This document shows positions 1-9,183 of a stretch of 64,000 nt of DNA, one piece after another. This DNA comes from Verrucomicrobiaceae bacterium (lineage in GTDB: Bacteria > Verrucomicrobiota > Verrucomicrobiia > Verrucomicrobiales > Verrucomicrobiaceae), in assembly GCA_016795365.1 (NCBI GenBank), contig JAEUHN010000051.1, positions 124,001 through 188,000 on the forward strand, read 5' to 3'. The position numbers were made by a program, and so were the translations under genes. The notes under the pieces were generated by a model that was not told the origin of the DNA, did not search any database, and saw only the letters and a list, made by a program, of their open reading frames with translations. The first letter of the stretch is position 1. The number at the start of each line of letters is the position of its first letter.

Positions 1-1032
1 GACATACTGGTAGTGGTAGCCCTTGGCTTTGAGCACCTTGGCCATGCGATGATTTGCTTCTACCCAATCGTGCATACCATCACGCATCACGTTTGGATTG
101 TAGTTGTCGCGGTCACCCACGGCCAGCCAGATACGAATCGGCTTCACGGGGCTCTCAGGGATGATCTTGTTGTGAAAGCCCCACGCTCCATCTGGTGTCT
201 CGGGATTGAAAGGCCATTGCTGATTCACAAACGTGCCAGACGTGGCGAGCACGCGATGATACAAATCTGTGCGATACCATGCCATCGCCAGCGCAGCTGA
301 ACCTCCAGAACTGCTGCCCATCGTAGCACGGCCTTCGGGATCTCTGGTGAGTTTGACACCTGCGTTCTTCTCCACAAGCGGCAGCACTTCGTTCTCGATG
401 AACTCCGCATACAGGCCGGACATCGTGTCATACTCACGACCACGCTCATGCCCCTGCGCATCACCACCGCCGCTGGAGATCTGGATCAGGACCTGCACCG
501 GCACGCGTTTCTGCGCGATGAGGTTGTTCAGGATGTTTGGCATCATCATGTCCGGTTTTCCGCGAGGTCCGTCATGGCCCACGAGGAAGGGAGCCTCCGT
601 CCCGGGCATGTATTGCGCAGGCACATAGACCGTCACGAAGCGCTGGTAGTCGATGGGATGCGTCTCCACGATCAGCGTCTTCGGGTTGTTTGGATCTACA
701 GTGCCGAACACATCACGCGCGATGCCGGGATTGAAGAGCTTGCAGTCCTTCGACTCCATCACGAACTGCGTCACCTTTCCCTGCGGCACGCCTTCAACTA
801 CCTTCGTCTCTGGCGCGGCGATGTAGTCAGGCCCTATGACGAAATCGCCATCCACATCCGCCGGTGCATTGACACCCGGTTTGCCATCCAGTCGCGTGAA
901 CTTCGGCGCTCCAGGGGCGTCGAAGGGTCGCGTAGGTGGCTGCGGACGATCGGCCTTTTTCTCTTTCGCCTGCTGGGCCAAGGCCGGAAGAGCGAGTGCG
1001 GTGAGAACGAGGAGGAGATGAAGGGAACGCAT
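1..1032 (-). CDS. Secreted esterase, enterochelin-esterase-like alpha/beta hydrolase (3' end cut by window)
   Basis: The reading frame is open from an ATG at 1032 leftward to the window edge, giving 344 residues without a stop, so the C-terminus is missing. The first 20 residues (MRSLHLLLVLTALALPALAQ) form a signal peptide. A nucleophile elbow G239-S-S241-S-G is visible, preceded by the strand and acidic turns of the Fes/esterase-D group of alpha/beta hydrolases. The family hydrolyses esters, including siderophore, feruloyl and acetyl-xylan esters; the substrate here is unknown. The remaining catalytic Asp and His probably lie partly outside the window (the late GDRDNYNP segment may carry the Asp). 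It sits 36 bp downstream of another secreted-protein gene on the same strand, so the two probably share a transcript. Confidence 0.8.
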   Translation of the reverse strand, partial: MRSLHLLLVLTALALPALAQQAKEKKADRPQPPTRPFDAPGAPKFTRLDGKPGVNAPADVDGDFVIGPDYIAAPETKVVEGVPQGKVTQFVMESKDCKLFNPGIARDVFGTVDPNNPKTLIVETHPIDYQRFVTVYVPAQYMPGTEAPFLVGHDGPRGKPDMMMPNILNNLIAQKRVPVQVLIQISSGGGDAQGHERGREYDTMSGLYAEFIENEVLPLVEKNAGVKLTRDPEGRATMGSSSGGSAALAMAWYRTDLYHRVLATSGTFVNQQWPFNPETPDGAWGFHNKIIPESPVKPIRIWLAVGDRDNYNPNVMRDGMHDWVEANHRMAKVLKAKGYHYQYV

Positions 1033-1068
1033 GGGATGAAACTGGTGGATCATTGAGAAAGCGGAAAC

Positions 1069-1701
1069 TCACTTCACCTCGGTGACATCGACCACGTCGA
1101 GCTGGATGAACTGCCCATTGAAGGGCTTTGGCGCGGGAGCAATACCGGGCACGACGAGCTTGGCGAAGTTCGTGATCATGTGCCCGTTCTGGCCGTCGCC
1201 ATGGAGCGTGAGCGTGGCACCACCGTCGATTCCGATAGTAGCGGTGTAGTCGATGGTGAAAATGCGGTGGCCGACCTTGTCATCGCGATTGAAAAAGAAA
1301 TGCTGTGCCGGCGAGGAGACGCTGAGCTGGTAGATGTTGTAGGTTTTGTTGTTCGGCACGCCGCCAATGTAAAAGCGCTCGCCGACCTGCTGGCCGTCCT
1401 TATACATCATCGGCTCCACCACGCCACGCACCCGCAGGGTGACCTTGTAACGTTTACCAGGATCGCCGCCGAAGGTCTTCACATCGGTGAACTTGTCATT
1501 GGTCTTCGGGTCATCTGTCATCCGGGCGGAGATGCCGTCAGCGCCAGGCTTGGGATTCTCTGGCATGGGATCTCGACATGGAAACTCAAAACGATAGCCA
1601 TCCAAGGCAGTTGCGACTTTCTTCAATTCTTCCGCACCGTGGCACAACGGAGCTACCAACGACATAACAAGAGCACAGGAAAGGAAGTTCATGCGGTTCA
1701 T
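1069..1701 (-). CDS. Secreted protein of unknown function
   Basis: I do not recognise the family. The start is taken at ATG 1701 (MNRMNFLSCALVMSLVAPLCHGAEE) because it gives a clean signal peptide; ATG 1692 is nearly as good, and the longer frame to 1800 adds residues that do not look like a leader. The mature part (about 190 residues) is rich in beta-strand patterns, with a GDPGKRYKVTLRVRGVVEP segment resembling the jelly-roll ligand-binding or accessory domains of secreted Verrucomicrobia and Planctomycetes proteins. No catalytic motif is evident. It lies directly upstream of the secreted esterase gene, so an accessory extracellular role is an inference from position only. Confidence 0.6.
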   Translation of the reverse strand: MNRMNFLSCALVMSLVAPLCHGAEELKKVATALDGYRFEFPCRDPMPENPKPGADGISARMTDDPKTNDKFTDVKTFGGDPGKRYKVTLRVRGVVEPMMYKDGQQVGERFYIGGVPNNKTYNIYQLSVSSPAQHFFFNRDDKVGHRIFTIDYTATIGIDGGATLTLHGDGQNGHMITNFAKLVVPGIAPAPKPFNGQFIQLDVVDVTEVK

Positions 1702-1899
1702 GAATGGTGTGAAAAGTGAGACCATGATGAACGCCAAGGACAACGGAAGCTTGCTGGTATCGCAGAGAACTTTGGGGTGTTGTTGAATTGGCGCAGTCAT
1801 TAGGCCAACCAGATACCACGGCTATCAGTCGCCTCATCCGCTTCTTACGCATCAGGATGCAAGCGCCCCATCACACGAGCAGAACTGCAACAAAGCGAA

Positions 1900-4800
1900 T
1901 TACTTCACGACGAGCCTCGTCAACGGAGGCTGATCCGATGTTAGTTCCAGGTGCGGACCGCGCCATGGCAGGCCGAGCTTCTTCATCTCGACCTCCAGGT
2001 TCGCAAGGTCCCATACCTGCTGGATGTGTCCCAGCGCGCTGTAGGTCAGCCAGCGGCCATTGGGTGTGAGGGCTAGCCACGCTGCGGTCATGGGCATCGG
2101 ATGGCGCAGACGAAGAAAGGGCTCACCTGTGTCTCCGTGGCGCAGCACCACGCTCATGCCATCCAGCGTAGCCATGAGCCGCCCATCTCTGCTGCCTTGA
2201 ATCATGCCAAGGGCACCAGGTTCCTCGCGATCGCGCCATTCACGCAGGGGCTTCCAGGTTGTCGTGTCATAGAGAATCTGGGACATCCAGTTCGATAGCC
2301 ACATCCGTCGGCAATCCTGTGTGAACCAAGCATAGGCGACCCGTTGATCCGTCTCGATAAAGTTTACCCAGCGTTCCTCGTTCAGATCATAGACGCCGAC
2401 CTTCGATCCATGCTCACTGCTCACCACCGCCCAGCGGCCATCCGGACTGATGGTCATGGGATTCAAGGCGGTGCTCGCGGGCATCTCCTCGGGCGCAGGA
2501 ACAAATCGAATGTCACCGCCATCGCCATTGCCGTGGCAGATGCCGTCTAGCATCGTCACGGCCCAATGGCCATTCTTGGCAGGCGAGAAGCGAGCGCAGC
2601 CCTTGCCCTCGAGGGCGAGTGGCTCACCACGATGCGCAGTGACCGTGCCGTTGGCATCATACTCAAAATGATAGCGCACCAGCGACCTGCCAGCACCGAT
2701 CCACAGCTCACGCCCCTCTTGCATCCATGCCTGCGTGTTGCCACCACCATCCTTCAGCACGCCAAGGTAGCGGCATGTGCGTGCATCGTAGATTGTGGTC
2801 TCACCATAGTTCGAGCACGCGAGCAATCGGCCATCAGGACTCACTTCGGCGCACCAACTGCCCTTCGGCGGACGATAGCCTGCGAGCGTCGCGTGAAGGG
2901 TGAACTGGCGGCACACATCGGAGACTTCGACATCATAGATGTGCAGCTTCGATTGGCCCTGATCGTGCATCACCGCGCGCCTGCCATCGGCGCTGAAGCG
3001 TGTCATGAAACTATTCAGCCGCTCCATGCCCAGTGCTCGGCCGCTGGTCCAGTCAATGATCCAGGTGCGCCCATCGTAGCCACTGCTCAGCCCGAGCTGG
3101 CCCTGCGGATGCACGGCCACGCCGTAGGTTTGTGCGGCGTGCGCAGGCAGCACGCGGGAGGTCTGGCTGGTGATAATCCACGAGCGCACACGGCCTGTGT
3201 AGGAGCCCAGCATGAGCCCCTGGCTGTCGCCAAACCAACTGCCGCACAACGTAACGCCATCACTGTTGTCACCGAAGGTCATCGCGACCCTGCCTGTTTC
3301 CACGCCATAGACCGACACCTGATGCGTGCGGGAACTCATCACCGCCAGCCAGCGGCCATCGGGACTGAAGCCCACAGGTTCAGGCGGCTGGTAGGGTCCC
3401 GCAGGCCAGACCACTGGCAGTTTCCCAGGCTGCGTGAGATCGTAGATCTCGATGCGGCCATCATTGAGTCCGGCAGCGAGCTTGGTGCTGTCAGAAGAGA
3501 AACGCGGCGACACGCGGCGCTGATCAAGCGGCCCGATGATTATCCTGCCTGTGCGCCACTCGCGCACGACCGTCTTCAGCGACACGCCTTCGTCATAAAT
3601 GAGGAACCGCCCATCGGGACTGAAGCCGCGCTGGCCGCCCCAAGCGGCATCGCCTCCCGGCAGGCGGGCGAGTTCGCGCTGCGTTTCCAGTTCAATAATG
3701 CGCACGACTGAGGGATCGCGATAGTCTGCAGCATTTGCGATCTGTTCGTCGGGAACCAGCTTCCAATGTTGAGCACCAGCCGGCACTTCATGCACCCTTC
3801 GCATTGAGGGCATGGCCAGCAAGCTTGCGGCTTCGCTCTCCAGCTCGGGCGTGGAGCCGAGCATTGCCGCGCGCTTCACGGCCTCCAGTGCTTCGTGTCG
3901 GCCCTGAACGCTGGCTGACACCCGTGTGGCGCGAATCTCATTGAGCAAGGCCGTGCGCAGATGGTGCTGGCTCTTGCCGAGCGCATCCCTCAGTTGACGA
4001 TTCTTCACGAGGATCAGCGACGAGGCGGCTAGCGTGCAGCCGATGAGCAGCACTGACATCGCCGCCAGCCCGGGCTTCCGCTTGCACCAAAGCGCGAGCC
4101 GCTCTGTGGCTGACAGGCGTCTAGCGGCGATCGGTTCATTCGCGAGCCATCGCTTCAAGTCGTCGGCAAGCGACTGTGCGCTGGCGTAGCGTTTTGCGGG
4201 GAGTTTGCTCAGGCACTTCAGCGTGATCGTCGCGAGGTCGCGTGGCACGTCGCTGGCGAAGGGGGCAGGATCGCTCTCGCCGATCTGCTTCAAGATCGCC
4301 GCCACGTTCTGTCCATCGAACACCGGTTTGCCCGCGAGCAGTTCGTAGAGGATCGCGCCGAGCGCATACACATCGCTCGCGGTGGTGGCTTGTCCGGCAT
4401 TGTTGATCAGTTCCGGCGCAAGGTAATGCGGTGTGCCGACGAGTGAGATGGTGCGCGTGAGATCACTGTGCTCGCTGACGATCTTCGCGAGGCCAAAGTC
4501 GCTCAAGAAAGCGCGACTTTCATCATCGAAGAGCACATTGCCCGGCTTCAGGTCACGATGCAAAACACCACGCGCATGAGCAAAGGCCACCGCCTCGGCC
4601 AGCGACACCATCAGTTCCGCGATGCGTTCCCATTCGCTGCGATACTCGTCCTTGCGCTGCGCCAGTGAGCCACGGGAGCACAGCGCCATGCTGATCCACG
4701 GCACACCGGTGTGCTCGCCGTATTGATAGATCGGCATGATGCCCGGATGCACGAGGTCGGCCATCACCTTCGCCTCGATGCGGAAGCGCTCGCGCATGTC

Positions 4801-5073
4801 ATCCAGCGACACCTGCGGCATCAGCATCTTCACTGCGACTTCACGCTGCGGATGCTTTTGCCGCGCTCGATAAACGACGCCCATGCCGCCGCGCGCAAGT
4901 TCGCCGGTGATCTCGTAGCCAGGGATCTCAAAGCCTTTCGCAGAAACCGCTTCAGATGCCTCCGACTTTGATCGCTGCCAGCCTTTCGTCAGGCAGGCTG
5001 GGCAGACGTTCAGTCTGCGTCCCTCGGCCAAGGGCTGGCCACAGGAGGTGCAGAGCTTGGAGGAATCGGGCAT
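1900..5073 (-). CDS. Membrane Ser/Thr protein kinase with zinc ribbon and C-terminal WD40 propeller
   Basis: The 1,057-residue protein starts with a zinc ribbon (C8-x2-C11 and C24-x2-C27). A Hanks-type kinase domain follows from about residue 53: glycine loop ARGGMGVVY, catalytic K82 in VAVKML, HRDLKPGN catalytic loop, DFGLAK and the DVYALGAILYELLAG helix. All key residues are present, so it should be active. A single membrane helix (AAMSVLLIGCTLAASSLILV) lies near residue 340. The rest, about 650 residues, consists of WD40-type repeats with FSPDGRWLAV-like strands, presumably a sensor or scaffold on the other side of the membrane. It lies 112 bp downstream of an ECF sigma factor gene on the same strand, a pairing common in Planctomycetes and Verrucomicrobia, where the kinase is thought to control the sigma factor. 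The ligand is unknown. Confidence 0.93.
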   Translation of the reverse strand: MPDSSKLCTSCGQPLAEGRRLNVCPACLTKGWQRSKSEASEAVSAKGFEIPGYEITGELARGGMGVVYRARQKHPQREVAVKMLMPQVSLDDMRERFRIEAKVMADLVHPGIMPIYQYGEHTGVPWISMALCSRGSLAQRKDEYRSEWERIAELMVSLAEAVAFAHARGVLHRDLKPGNVLFDDESRAFLSDFGLAKIVSEHSDLTRTISLVGTPHYLAPELINNAGQATTASDVYALGAILYELLAGKPVFDGQNVAAILKQIGESDPAPFASDVPRDLATITLKCLSKLPAKRYASAQSLADDLKRWLANEPIAARRLSATERLALWCKRKPGLAAMSVLLIGCTLAASSLILVKNRQLRDALGKSQHHLRTALLNEIRATRVSASVQGRHEALEAVKRAAMLGSTPELESEAASLLAMPSMRRVHEVPAGAQHWKLVPDEQIANAADYRDPSVVRIIELETQRELARLPGGDAAWGGQRGFSPDGRFLIYDEGVSLKTVVREWRTGRIIIGPLDQRRVSPRFSSDSTKLAAGLNDGRIEIYDLTQPGKLPVVWPAGPYQPPEPVGFSPDGRWLAVMSSRTHQVSVYGVETGRVAMTFGDNSDGVTLCGSWFGDSQGLMLGSYTGRVRSWIITSQTSRVLPAHAAQTYGVAVHPQGQLGLSSGYDGRTWIIDWTSGRALGMERLNSFMTRFSADGRRAVMHDQGQSKLHIYDVEVSDVCRQFTLHATLAGYRPPKGSWCAEVSPDGRLLACSNYGETTIYDARTCRYLGVLKDGGGNTQAWMQEGRELWIGAGRSLVRYHFEYDANGTVTAHRGEPLALEGKGCARFSPAKNGHWAVTMLDGICHGNGDGGDIRFVPAPEEMPASTALNPMTISPDGRWAVVSSEHGSKVGVYDLNEERWVNFIETDQRVAYAWFTQDCRRMWLSNWMSQILYDTTTWKPLREWRDREEPGALGMIQGSRDGRLMATLDGMSVVLRHGDTGEPFLRLRHPMPMTAAWLALTPNGRWLTYSALGHIQQVWDLANLEVEMKKLGLPWRGPHLELTSDQPPLTRLVVK

Positions 5074-5185
5074 TGGCGTGAAATCAAAGAGATCATTTCA
5101 TTTCTAGCAAACGATGCCGTCGAGTTTCGTCCAAACTTTTCGCCACGGGCATTCTCGTGAGGTTGGCTTGCCTCAAGCAAGGAGG

Positions 5186-5893
5186 TCACTTCATCTCGAA
5201 GCCCGGGTCTAGCAACACACGTTCCAGGTAGCGCAGTTCCTCCGCTACTTCGTGCGGTTCGCTCACCGTGCGAGCGACCTCGCTCTCAATGTGTTCGCGG
5301 AACCGCTGACGAAAGCGATGCACCCGCAGTTTCAAGGCCGGGAGCGTGCAGCCGAGTTCATTCGCAGCCGCTTCGTAAGCAGGTGCGTCTTCACCCATGG
5401 GCAGGAAACGCTGCAAAGTGGCGAGTTCGCGGTCGTCGCCCCACTCGGCGGCCAGCCTTTCCATCGCACGCTCCAACACGCGCTCGGCCCACGCCCGATC
5501 AAATCGCAGACGCTCATTCTCATCTTCAGCAGCCAATTCACCGCCTTGATCAGCCAGTTCGTCGAGCGCAATCAGCATCGCATTCTTCCCTCGCTTCGCT
5601 GCCTGTTGATAGCGCACATGCTTCGACAACGTGCGCATCAAAGCCCCGAGCAGGAAACTGCGAAAGCGTCCGCGTGCCTGATCGGCTCGGTGCCACAATC
5701 GCGATTCGACCAGCGCCGAGAAAAAGTCCTGGGCGAGATCCTCCGACTCTTCCATGCACAACCCTCGCCCCCGAAGAAAATTCACCACTGCCGGCCAGTA
5801 AGCCTGGCATAGAGACTCGAGCGCACGCTTGCCCAACGAGTCACCATTCAGCGTCGCGGCAGCTACGAGAGTCCAGGGAGTGTCGGGGAACAT
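5186..5893 (-). CDS. ECF-type RNA polymerase sigma factor
   Basis: The start is placed at ATG 5893 (MFPDTPWTLVAAATLNGD), giving 235 residues. The longer frame to 6019 overlaps the end of the upstream gene and adds no conserved sequence. The region-2 core is seen in SLCQAYWPAVVNFLRGRGL followed by EESEDLAQDFFSAL, matching the ECF subgroup found next to Ser/Thr kinases in Planctomycetes and Verrucomicrobia. Region 4 is the helix-turn-helix near residues 165-205 (AYEAAANELGCTLPALKLRVHR). No anti-sigma factor gene is nearby; the downstream kinase at 1900-5073 is the likely partner. The regulon cannot be told from sequence. Confidence 0.88.
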   Translation of the reverse strand: MFPDTPWTLVAAATLNGDSLGKRALESLCQAYWPAVVNFLRGRGLCMEESEDLAQDFFSALVESRLWHRADQARGRFRSFLLGALMRTLSKHVRYQQAAKRGKNAMLIALDELADQGGELAAEDENERLRFDRAWAERVLERAMERLAAEWGDDRELATLQRFLPMGEDAPAYEAAANELGCTLPALKLRVHRFRQRFREHIESEVARTVSEPHEVAEELRYLERVLLDPGFEMK

Positions 5894-5990
5894 GGGTTTT
5901 GATAACAACGAGCACCGCACATCATTCTCCGCCCACAAACTCATGCACGTTAATCTTTTCGGCAAGCGTCGGCGAAGACGACGGGCAGCT

Positions 5991-7193
5991 TCATCGCTCG
6001 TGTGCTGCAAAATGCACACCGTAACGGCTCAAGACATCGGCTCGAATCGAATCATCCAACCCTGCAAGGATGCCTTTCACATCGGCAGGAACGCCATCCA
6101 CCTTCACGTCACCGAGCCAACGCACAGGGAGGTTTTCAGTGCTGAATCTCCTGGCCACAAGGGTCGCAGTTGCGGCCACTTGCGCGGGACTGGATGGCGG
6201 GCCAAGACGACGGATCAACACGTTATCGATCTCCATGCTGGCACGTCGCCCCTCTCTGCCCGTGAGCAAAAACGGATTCTGCGAAGACGACAAGACGATG
6301 ACATTCGAAAGCCGGTAACGACCCTCGTCGAGGAAGTAGAGATCAAAGCCAATGCAGTCAGCGATGAACACATTCGTGTAGCTTGTCTGCGCAGTGCCTG
6401 TGTCGCAGATGCCGGTGCTGTTGCCGATGCTGGCAAAGCCGTTCACTTCATACTGAGCTGACTCGTGTGCGCTGATTCCGTCGTCACCGCATTCGATGGC
6501 GCGGATGTTCTCGAAGACACAGGCGCGACAGTCGCCATGGATATTGAAGCCGTCGTTATAGACATGGGTGGCAGTGAGGTTCTTGATGATGAGGTGCGCA
6601 TTATCTCCGCTCATCTGCACGCCTGCACTACGCATCGGCGCTCGAATGCTGGCAGACGCCAGGGTCTGGCTAGGTTGTAGCTTGAGGAAGAAGGTGCCGT
6701 ATATCTGCTTGGACGGCGGCTTCTCACGCGTTCGATCTTTGATGAAGGTCCATTCGTTTGGCTGGAGATCCGCTGGCTTTTTGAATGGAATACTGCGTCC
6801 TTTGGAGGTGCGTCCCATGTGTTTCATCACGCCGTCCCATAGAAAGAACCAACGGCCGACGATGGCGTCGTCGTTGCGCTTGATGAGGTTGTCATTCGCG
6901 AAGAGTCCCGGAGAGACTTCCTTCCAATCCTCTACCTTGAGCGGATCGCTGCCATCGAGTGTCGCACCATGGCCGTCGAGAGTGATCGGTCTGCCTGGCT
7001 CACCCTTCTTCGCGTAAAAACCTGCGTAGTCGTGATAGGTCTTCGGCTCAAGATGGATAGTGTCACCCGGCTGCGCAAGCTTGATGGCATGAGCGATAGT
7101 GGGAACATCCTTGTCTTTACCCACGAAAAGATCACGAGCACACAGCGATGGCGAAATCAGGACGGAGATGGCGAGGAGACACGAACGAAGCAT
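5991..7193 (-). CDS. Secreted right-handed parallel beta-helix protein
   Basis: The chosen start is ATG 7193 (MLRSCLLAISVLISPSLCARD), which gives a good signal peptide; ATG 7223 would add ten residues before it. The mature protein of about 380 residues opens with FVGKDKDVPTIAHAIKLAQPGDTI, the usual entry to pectate-lyase/NosD-like beta helices. It continues with stacked coils such as HLIIKNLTATHVYNDGFNIH and CGDDGISAHESAQ. Folds of this kind bind or cleave polysaccharides. No clear lyase or hydrolase active site is recognised, so carbohydrate binding or cleavage is an inference. It follows the sugar-catabolism-like genes on the same strand and precedes the sigma factor gene by about 100 bp. 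Confidence 0.8.
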   Translation of the reverse strand: MLRSCLLAISVLISPSLCARDLFVGKDKDVPTIAHAIKLAQPGDTIHLEPKTYHDYAGFYAKKGEPGRPITLDGHGATLDGSDPLKVEDWKEVSPGLFANDNLIKRNDDAIVGRWFFLWDGVMKHMGRTSKGRSIPFKKPADLQPNEWTFIKDRTREKPPSKQIYGTFFLKLQPSQTLASASIRAPMRSAGVQMSGDNAHLIIKNLTATHVYNDGFNIHGDCRACVFENIRAIECGDDGISAHESAQYEVNGFASIGNSTGICDTGTAQTSYTNVFIADCIGFDLYFLDEGRYRLSNVIVLSSSQNPFLLTGREGRRASMEIDNVLIRRLGPPSSPAQVAATATLVARRFSTENLPVRWLGDVKVDGVPADVKGILAGLDDSIRADVLSRYGVHFAAHER

Positions 7194-7285
7194 GGCCCAC
7201 TCATACGCGGATGCCGAGTGCATCTTCGATCAGGGCTGCGAAATCGAGGTCTGCCTCCACCCCGAAGGTGAATTTCGCGTGAACA

Positions 7286-7609
7286 TCATTCCAAAGGATG
7301 GACGGGCCCCAAGGCGCGTTCGCGATCGACTCGAAACTCTACCACCACCTCGTCACCATCCGTCTTTTTGCCCCTCACCTTCTTGGGCACAGGCAAATAG
7401 CTGAGCCCTTTCTTGTCATGCCAGATGGTTGTCTTCCATTCACGACCATCCACCTGGGCGATCACGGGTGTCATGCCCCAGGAGCCCATGACAGGCGGGG
7501 CCAGATCGGCAGGCACCGTCACAAAGTGCCAACCACCCTTGCCAGGCGTCCGAAACAGCTTGGCGGTGAAGCGACCAATCTGAGCGAAGGGATCTCGCGC
7601 GGGTTTCAT
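7286..7609 (-). CDS. DUF1905-family small protein
   Basis: The protein has 107 residues, with FTAKLFRTPGKGGWHFVTVPADL at the N-terminus and KKGLSYLPVPKKVRGKKTDGDEVVVEF towards the end. This is the beta-barrel pattern of DUF1905 proteins (phenylalanine/tryptophan-rich strands, then the P-V-PKKVRK turn). The biochemical role of the family is not established. Its start codon overlaps the stop of the PhyH-type oxygenase gene by 4 bp, so the two are translationally coupled in a leftward operon. It lacks a signal peptide and should be cytoplasmic. Confidence 0.75.
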   Translation of the reverse strand: MKPARDPFAQIGRFTAKLFRTPGKGGWHFVTVPADLAPPVMGSWGMTPVIAQVDGREWKTTIWHDKKGLSYLPVPKKVRGKKTDGDEVVVEFRVDRERALGPVHPLE

Positions 7610-8349
7610 GCGGGCGATGTGGCCGTGACAGCCGCGGAGTAGGCCTGCTTCAGCTTGGAATCCGTCTGAGTGTGAGTGCCGCGATAAACCAAAAGCAAAC
7701 CAAGGCGGGAGAAGTCTGTCGTGTTAGGTGCGGAATGATGCACGGTCTCGCAGTGATGAATGGTGGCGTCTCCAGGTGCCAGCAATCCGCAATACTGCTC
7801 ATCGAGCGGCACCTTCGAAGGCTCCGCCATGCCGATGCTATTGCCGCGCACACCACTAGGCTTGGTGGGGAGCATTCCTTCTTTATGTGAGCCTCTGACG
7901 AAGAACACGGGGCCGTTGGCCTCCGTCACCGCATCAATCGCAATCCACACCGTGAGCATGTCTGGAGGCGTCTGGCAGAAGTAGGCGTTGTCCTGGTGAT
8001 ATGGCACCCCAGAGCCCACCCTCGCAGGCTTGTTGAAAGTCTCCACGCCTACCAGCAAAGGCTCGCCTCGCACGAGGGGTGCCACCAGGGCTTTGATGTC
8101 CTCCCGCTCGCCCAGCCGGTGAAACCACGCGTTGTATTTCTCCAGCCGCCACAGATTGCGAACGGTCTTGTCATCCTTTTCAAAAGTGCGGGCATCGACG
8201 GGTTGTGAGGCGAGGTCGTCACGGATGTAGCGATCCAGTTCGGCACGAACGGCAGCCACCTCGTCAGCCGAGAGAAACTCACGCACGCACACCACGCCAT
8301 CGCGTTCGTAGTCAGCCAGCAGTTGATTGGGATTCGTCTTCATCGGCAT
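7606..8349 (-). CDS. Phytanoyl-CoA dioxygenase (PhyH) family Fe(II)/2-oxoglutarate oxygenase
   Basis: The 247-residue protein shows the PhyH iron-binding triad: H118-x-D120 in VPYHQDNAYF and a distal His in VHHSAPN (about H204), followed by a basic stretch for 2-oxoglutarate (SRLGLLLVYRG). Family members hydroxylate unactivated carbons of varied small molecules; the substrate cannot be read from sequence. The ATG at 8349 lies immediately after the TGA of the upstream aldolase gene. A second in-frame ATG follows two codons later. Coupling to aldolase, TIM-barrel protein and sialidase genes suggests a role in processing a sugar-derived metabolite; this is inference. Confidence 0.88.
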   Translation of the reverse strand: MPMKTNPNQLLADYERDGVVCVREFLSADEVAAVRAELDRYIRDDLASQPVDARTFEKDDKTVRNLWRLEKYNAWFHRLGEREDIKALVAPLVRGEPLLVGVETFNKPARVGSGVPYHQDNAYFCQTPPDMLTVWIAIDAVTEANGPVFFVRGSHKEGMLPTKPSGVRGNSIGMAEPSKVPLDEQYCGLLAPGDATIHHCETVHHSAPNTTDFSRLGLLLVYRGTHTQTDSKLKQAYSAAVTATSPA

Positions 8350-9165
8350 TCAATACGTTTTGCCCTCAGGTGCATTCGGCACACCCGAGGTCTCATTAAG
8401 CACACGATCGAACTGCGCTGAACAGTCGGACAGGTGCTGATATAGCGCACCAAACTCACTGCCGTAGGCGATCAACTGCGCGCCGAGCTCGATGAGCGTC
8501 TTCGCATCCTCAGCCGTGCCCACAGGACGACCCCAGGCCTTGCCGTGACGCCTGCACGCAGCGGCGATCTTCTTCTGCACGTCCATCATCACGGGGTCGG
8601 TAACTGCGGCGGTGCACCCGAGACGGATGGACATGTCGCCCGGGCCAAGAAAGAGCACATCCACTCCAGGCACGGCAGCGATCTCTTCGACGTTGTCGAG
8701 AGCTTGCGGAGTTTCGATTTGCACCGTCAGGAACGTCTCGCGATTCGCCTGCTCAGTGTAGTCTGCGGGCTTGCCAATCCAATAGGCCGCATCGCGACCA
8801 CCACCACAAAACCCACGATCTCCGAGCGGCGGAAACTTGATGGCCGTGACCAGCGCACGCGCCTCATCAGCGGTTGCCACATGGGGAATCATCAGCCCCG
8901 AGGCTCCATCTTCTAGCAGACGATAAAGCGCGTTTTTTTCCTTCGTCGGCGGGCGATAAAGGCAGTCAATGTCGGCCGCATAATGCTGGGCGATGAGGTG
9001 ATCGGCTTCGCGAGGTTCCCACACCCGATGCTCGGCATCCAGCCAGATGCCGTCGTAGTGAAAGTGCGCCGCCAGCGCAGGATAGGAGGCTATCGGTGAT
9101 CCCAGGCTGCAAACACGGGCGACTTTGCCAGCGCGAAGCTTGGCGAGGATTCGGGAACGTCTCAT
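8350..9165 (-). CDS. HpcH/HpaI family class II aldolase (2-keto-3-deoxy-sugar-acid type)
   Basis: The 271-residue protein matches the HpcH/HpaI/RhmA aldolase fold. It has GIWLDAEHRVWE with the catalytic His region, VQIETPQALDNVEEI with a metal-ligand Glu, and DVLFLGPGDMSIRLG with the second metal-ligand Asp. These enzymes split 2-keto-3-deoxy acids to pyruvate and an aldehyde using a divalent metal. The length fits the family (about 250-270). It is 18 bp downstream of the TIM-barrel protein gene and abuts the PhyH gene. The exact keto acid is unknown; the sialidase upstream suggests a sugar-acid substrate, but no other sialic-acid catabolic gene is visible. Confidence 0.88.
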   Translation of the reverse strand: MRRSRILAKLRAGKVARVCSLGSPIASYPALAAHFHYDGIWLDAEHRVWEPREADHLIAQHYAADIDCLYRPPTKEKNALYRLLEDGASGLMIPHVATADEARALVTAIKFPPLGDRGFCGGGRDAAYWIGKPADYTEQANRETFLTVQIETPQALDNVEEIAAVPGVDVLFLGPGDMSIRLGCTAAVTDPVMMDVQKKIAAACRRHGKAWGRPVGTAEDAKTLIELGAQLIAYGSEFGALYQHLSDCSAQFDRVLNETSGVPNAPEGKTY

Positions 9166-9183
9166 GGAATGGGTGCGGTGGAG

